Below, piece by piece: positions 61,785-64,000 of a stretch of 64,000 bases of DNA. The DNA is from Castellaniella daejeonensis (GTDB taxonomy: Bacteria > Pseudomonadota > Gammaproteobacteria > Burkholderiales > Burkholderiaceae_B): NCBI RefSeq assembly GCF_039523555.1, contig NZ_BAAAFN010000006.1:1-64000 (forward strand), given 5' to 3'. The notes below the pieces were generated by a model. The model searched no databases. It was not told the DNA's origin and saw only the letters and a program-made list of their open reading frames with translations. Positions within the stretch are counted from its first letter, which is position 1. Each line of letters starts with the position of its first letter. The position numbers and the translations under genes are program-made.

Positions 61785-62753
61785 ATGGACAAACACATGA
61801 ACCAAGCCTCTCCGGCCACCTCTTCGGGCTCGACCCGCGCGCTGCGCCTGGTCGGCCCCGCGCTGTGGATCCTGGGCCTGCTGATTCCTCAGCTGCTGTC
61901 GCCCGCATGGATCACCATCGGCGGCATTTTCGCCATCTACTCCATCGTCGCCCTGTCCCAGGACATCGTGCTGGGCCGCGCGGGCATGTACGACATGGGC
62001 CACGCGGTCTACTTCGGCATCGGCGCCTACACCAGCGCGATCCTGTCGCTGTATTTCAACTGGCCCATCCTGTGGACGATCCCGGTGGCCATCGTGCTGG
62101 CCGCAGCCCTGGGCGCCATCCTGTCGGCCCCCATCGTCAAGCTGCGCGGCGACTACCTGCTGGTGGTCACCATCGGCTTCAACGCCATCTTCGTGCTGGC
62201 CATGCAGAACAACCTGTTCGGCATGACCGGCGGTGCCGACGGCCTGTTCGGCATCAGCGGCCCCACGCTCTTCGGCCACATGTTCGGCACGCAAAGCGAT
62301 CTGTTCTACATGAACTGGGTCGTGCTGGCCGTGGTGCTGTGGCTGATGGGCAACCTGGACCGTTCCTCGCTGGGACGCACCTTCCGCTACATCAAGCACG
62401 ACGAGCTGGCCGCCACCACGCTGGGGGTCAACGCCCGCAACTACAAGGTTGCCGCCTTCGCGCTGTCGGCGGGGCTTGCCGGCCTGGCCGGCACCCTGTT
62501 CGCCATGCAGCTCTCGGCCGTCAGCCCCGGATCGTTCCGCTTCACCGATTCGGTGGTGCTGTTTGCCATCGTGCTGGTCGGCGGCCAGGCATCCGTGCCC
62601 GGCGTGCTGCTGGGGACCGCGATGATGTTCGTGGTGCCGCAGATCTTCACTGAATTCGCCCAATACCGCTATCTCGCCTTCGGCGTGGCGATGATCCTCG
62701 TCATGATCCTGCGTCCGCAAGGCATCTGGCCGGCTCGCAAGGGGGTCATATGA
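61785..62753 (+). CDS. livM: Branched-chain amino acid ABC transporter permease LivM
   Basis: A 322-residue permease with about nine membrane helices. Signatures are IVALSQDIVLGRAGMYDMGHAVYFGIGAY near residue 55 and the ATPase-docking region KHDELAATTLGVNARNYKVAAF. The first 20 residues are polar. Its stop overlaps livG by four bases (ATGA). Confidence 0.95.
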   Translation: MDKHMNQASPATSSGSTRALRLVGPALWILGLLIPQLLSPAWITIGGIFAIYSIVALSQDIVLGRAGMYDMGHAVYFGIGAYTSAILSLYFNWPILWTIPVAIVLAAALGAILSAPIVKLRGDYLLVVTIGFNAIFVLAMQNNLFGMTGGADGLFGISGPTLFGHMFGTQSDLFYMNWVVLAVVLWLMGNLDRSSLGRTFRYIKHDELAATTLGVNARNYKVAAFALSAGLAGLAGTLFAMQLSAVSPGSFRFTDSVVLFAIVLVGGQASVPGVLLGTAMMFVVPQIFTEFAQYRYLAFGVAMILVMILRPQGIWPARKGVI

Positions 62754-63592
62754 ACACCGCAGTTTCCCAGCAATCCGAGGCCGAGGTCCTGCTCGAGCTC
62801 GACGGCATCGGCATCAGCTTCGGCGGCCTGCGCGCGGTCGACGACCTCAGCTTCAAGGTACGGCGAGGCGAAATCGTCGGCCTGATCGGCCCCAACGGCG
62901 CGGGCAAGACCACGGTGTTCAACATGATCACCGGGGTCTACCGGCCCACCGACGGCCACATCCGCTGGCACGGCCGCGACATCACGGGACTCGCCCCGCA
63001 CCGCGTGGCCGAGGCCGGCATCCGCCGCACGTTCCAGACCATCCGCCTTTTCCAGGACATGACGGTGCTGGAAAACGTGATCGCCGGCCAGCACCTGCGG
63101 ATGCGCCAGTCCTGGTGGCAGGGCCTGCTGAATACCCCCGCGCAGCGCCGCGAGGAGCGCGAACTGATCGAACGCGCCATGACAGTGCTGCAGCAGCTTG
63201 ACCTGGCCGACGTGGCCCACGAGATCGCCACTTCCCTGCCCTACGGGGCGCAGCGGCGTGTCGAAATGGCCCGCACGCTGGTGGCCGAACCCGAGCTCAT
63301 CATCCTGGACGAACCGGCCGCCGGCCTGAACGAGCAGGAATCCGCCGGCCTGAACGAAACCATCCGCGCCATCCGCGACGCCGGCATCACCGTGATCCTG
63401 GTCGAACACGACATGAGCGTGGTGATGAACGTCACCGACAACATCGTCGTGATCAACTTCGGCAAGAAGATCGCCGAGGGCAAGCCCGCCGAGATCCGCA
63501 GCAATCCGCTCGTCATCGAGGCCTATCTGGGCCAGGACGACGACGAGGACGACCCGCTGATGAACGCCGTACAAGACCAGGTGAACGTATGA
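62750..63592 (+). CDS. livG: Branched-chain amino acid ABC transporter ATPase LivG
   Basis: A 280-residue ATPase. Walker A is GLIGPNGAGKTTVFN, the signature-region sequence LPYGAQRRVEMARTL replaces the usual LSGGQ as in LivG proteins, and Walker B is LIILDEPAAGLNEQE. The C terminus is acidic (GQDDDEDDP). Overlaps at both ends tie it into the liv operon. Confidence 0.95.
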   Translation: MNTAVSQQSEAEVLLELDGIGISFGGLRAVDDLSFKVRRGEIVGLIGPNGAGKTTVFNMITGVYRPTDGHIRWHGRDITGLAPHRVAEAGIRRTFQTIRLFQDMTVLENVIAGQHLRMRQSWWQGLLNTPAQRREERELIERAMTVLQQLDLADVAHEIATSLPYGAQRRVEMARTLVAEPELIILDEPAAGLNEQESAGLNETIRAIRDAGITVILVEHDMSVVMNVTDNIVVINFGKKIAEGKPAEIRSNPLVIEAYLGQDDDEDDPLMNAVQDQVNV

Positions 63593-64000
63593 CCGCACCT
63601 CTGCTCCAGATCGAAGACCTGCACGTCAACTACGGCCACATCCAGGCCCTCAAGGGCATTTCCCTGCACGTGCAGGAAAAGGAAGTCGTGGCCATCCTCG
63701 GCGCGAACGGCGCCGGCAAGACGACGCTGATGCGCACCCTCAGTGGCCTGATCACGCCCAAGTCGGGCAAGATCACCTTTGCCGGGCACGATACCACTCG
63801 CATGGGCGCCGACCGCATCGTGCGCCTGGGCATCGGCCAGTCGCCCGAGGGACGCCGCGTGTTCGGCACCCTGTCGGTGGCCGAGAACCTGCGCATGGGT
63901 GGCTTCACCCGGCCCACGGACGAAATCGAAGCCAGCTGCGATCATGTCTACAAGATCTTCCCGCGCCTGTACGAACGCCGCGCCCAGCTGGCCGGCACGC
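63589..64000 (+). CDS. livF: Branched-chain amino acid ABC transporter ATPase LivF (partial)
   Basis: The first 137 codons are present; the gene runs off the window. LLQIEDLHVNYGHIQALKGISLHV and Walker A AILGANGAGKTTLMRTL are followed by the LivF hallmark GIGQSPEGRRVFGTLSVAENLRMG. It starts in an ATGA overlap with livG and completes the liv importer. Confidence 0.94.
   Translation, partial: MTAPLLQIEDLHVNYGHIQALKGISLHVQEKEVVAILGANGAGKTTLMRTLSGLITPKSGKITFAGHDTTRMGADRIVRLGIGQSPEGRRVFGTLSVAENLRMGGFTRPTDEIEASCDHVYKIFPRLYERRAQLAGT

Overview
The window is chromosomal DNA of a high-G+C betaproteobacterium, most likely Burkholderiales in or near the Alcaligenaceae (Bordetella/Achromobacter/Castellaniella type). 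This rests on the gene order tig-clpP-clpX-lon and dapD-dapE-prmB, a betaproteobacterial IscR cysteine spacing, and protein sequences of that character; no marker fixes the genus. Coding density is high and many genes are joined by ATGA or TGATG overlaps. I see no CRISPR array, insertion sequence or prophage.

Layout. 1-125 is the tail of a TRAP-type large permease, convergent with a TDT-family (TehA/sulfite exporter) transporter. 1449-4156 holds prfB, with its programmed +1 frameshift, and lysS. 4169-8400 is a leftward block: iscR-iscS-iscU-iscA, then a tetR gene with its own palindromic operator and an alpha/beta hydrolase. 8490-19471 holds a low-molecular-weight phosphatase, uvrB, an aspartate/aromatic aminotransferase, lexA with a LexA box, and the proteostasis cluster tig-clpP-clpX-lon, where lon has a sigma32-like promoter. 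A tRNA-Leu(UAG) gene at 19584 borders a leftward carbohydrate operon that reads, in transcription order: hypothetical, glgE fragment, treS'-mak chimera, glgB, glgX, malQ, topoisomerase IB. 29857-30311 has two small envelope/stress-type genes. 30397-37414 is a LysR regulator divergent from a MexEF-OprN-type RND efflux operon. 37533-42407 carries dapD, dapE, prmB and a YheS-type ABC-F gene. 42581-47103 is a five-gene operon: AhpD-like protein, acyl-CoA-dehydrogenase-like flavoprotein, and an NrtA/SsuA-type ABC importer. 47140-52864 (leftward) is uvrD, a desaturase, rsmB and purN. 52947-59010 (rightward) is ribF, ileS, lspA, coaBC and dut. After an AT-rich spacer, 59626-64000 is the branched-chain amino acid importer livK-livH-livM-livG-livF, with livF cut by the window edge.

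What stands out. (1) The IscU encoded here has lost two of the three cluster-ligand cysteines, the conserved Asp and the LPPVK motif that HscA binds, while IscS and IscA keep their active residues; hscB, hscA and fdx do not follow. (2) The trehalose/GlgE glucan operon looks damaged by a large internal deletion that removed the GlgE catalytic region and the TreS catalytic domain and left only the maltokinase part joined out of frame to a glgE 5' remnant. (3) The AhpD/flavoprotein/ABC operon looks like a dedicated uptake-and-breakdown module for an unknown substrate. (4) Several control sites can be read directly: two IscR type-1-like boxes, a perfect TetR palindrome, a LexA box, and a sigma32-like lon promoter followed by a terminator-like hairpin in the lon leader.
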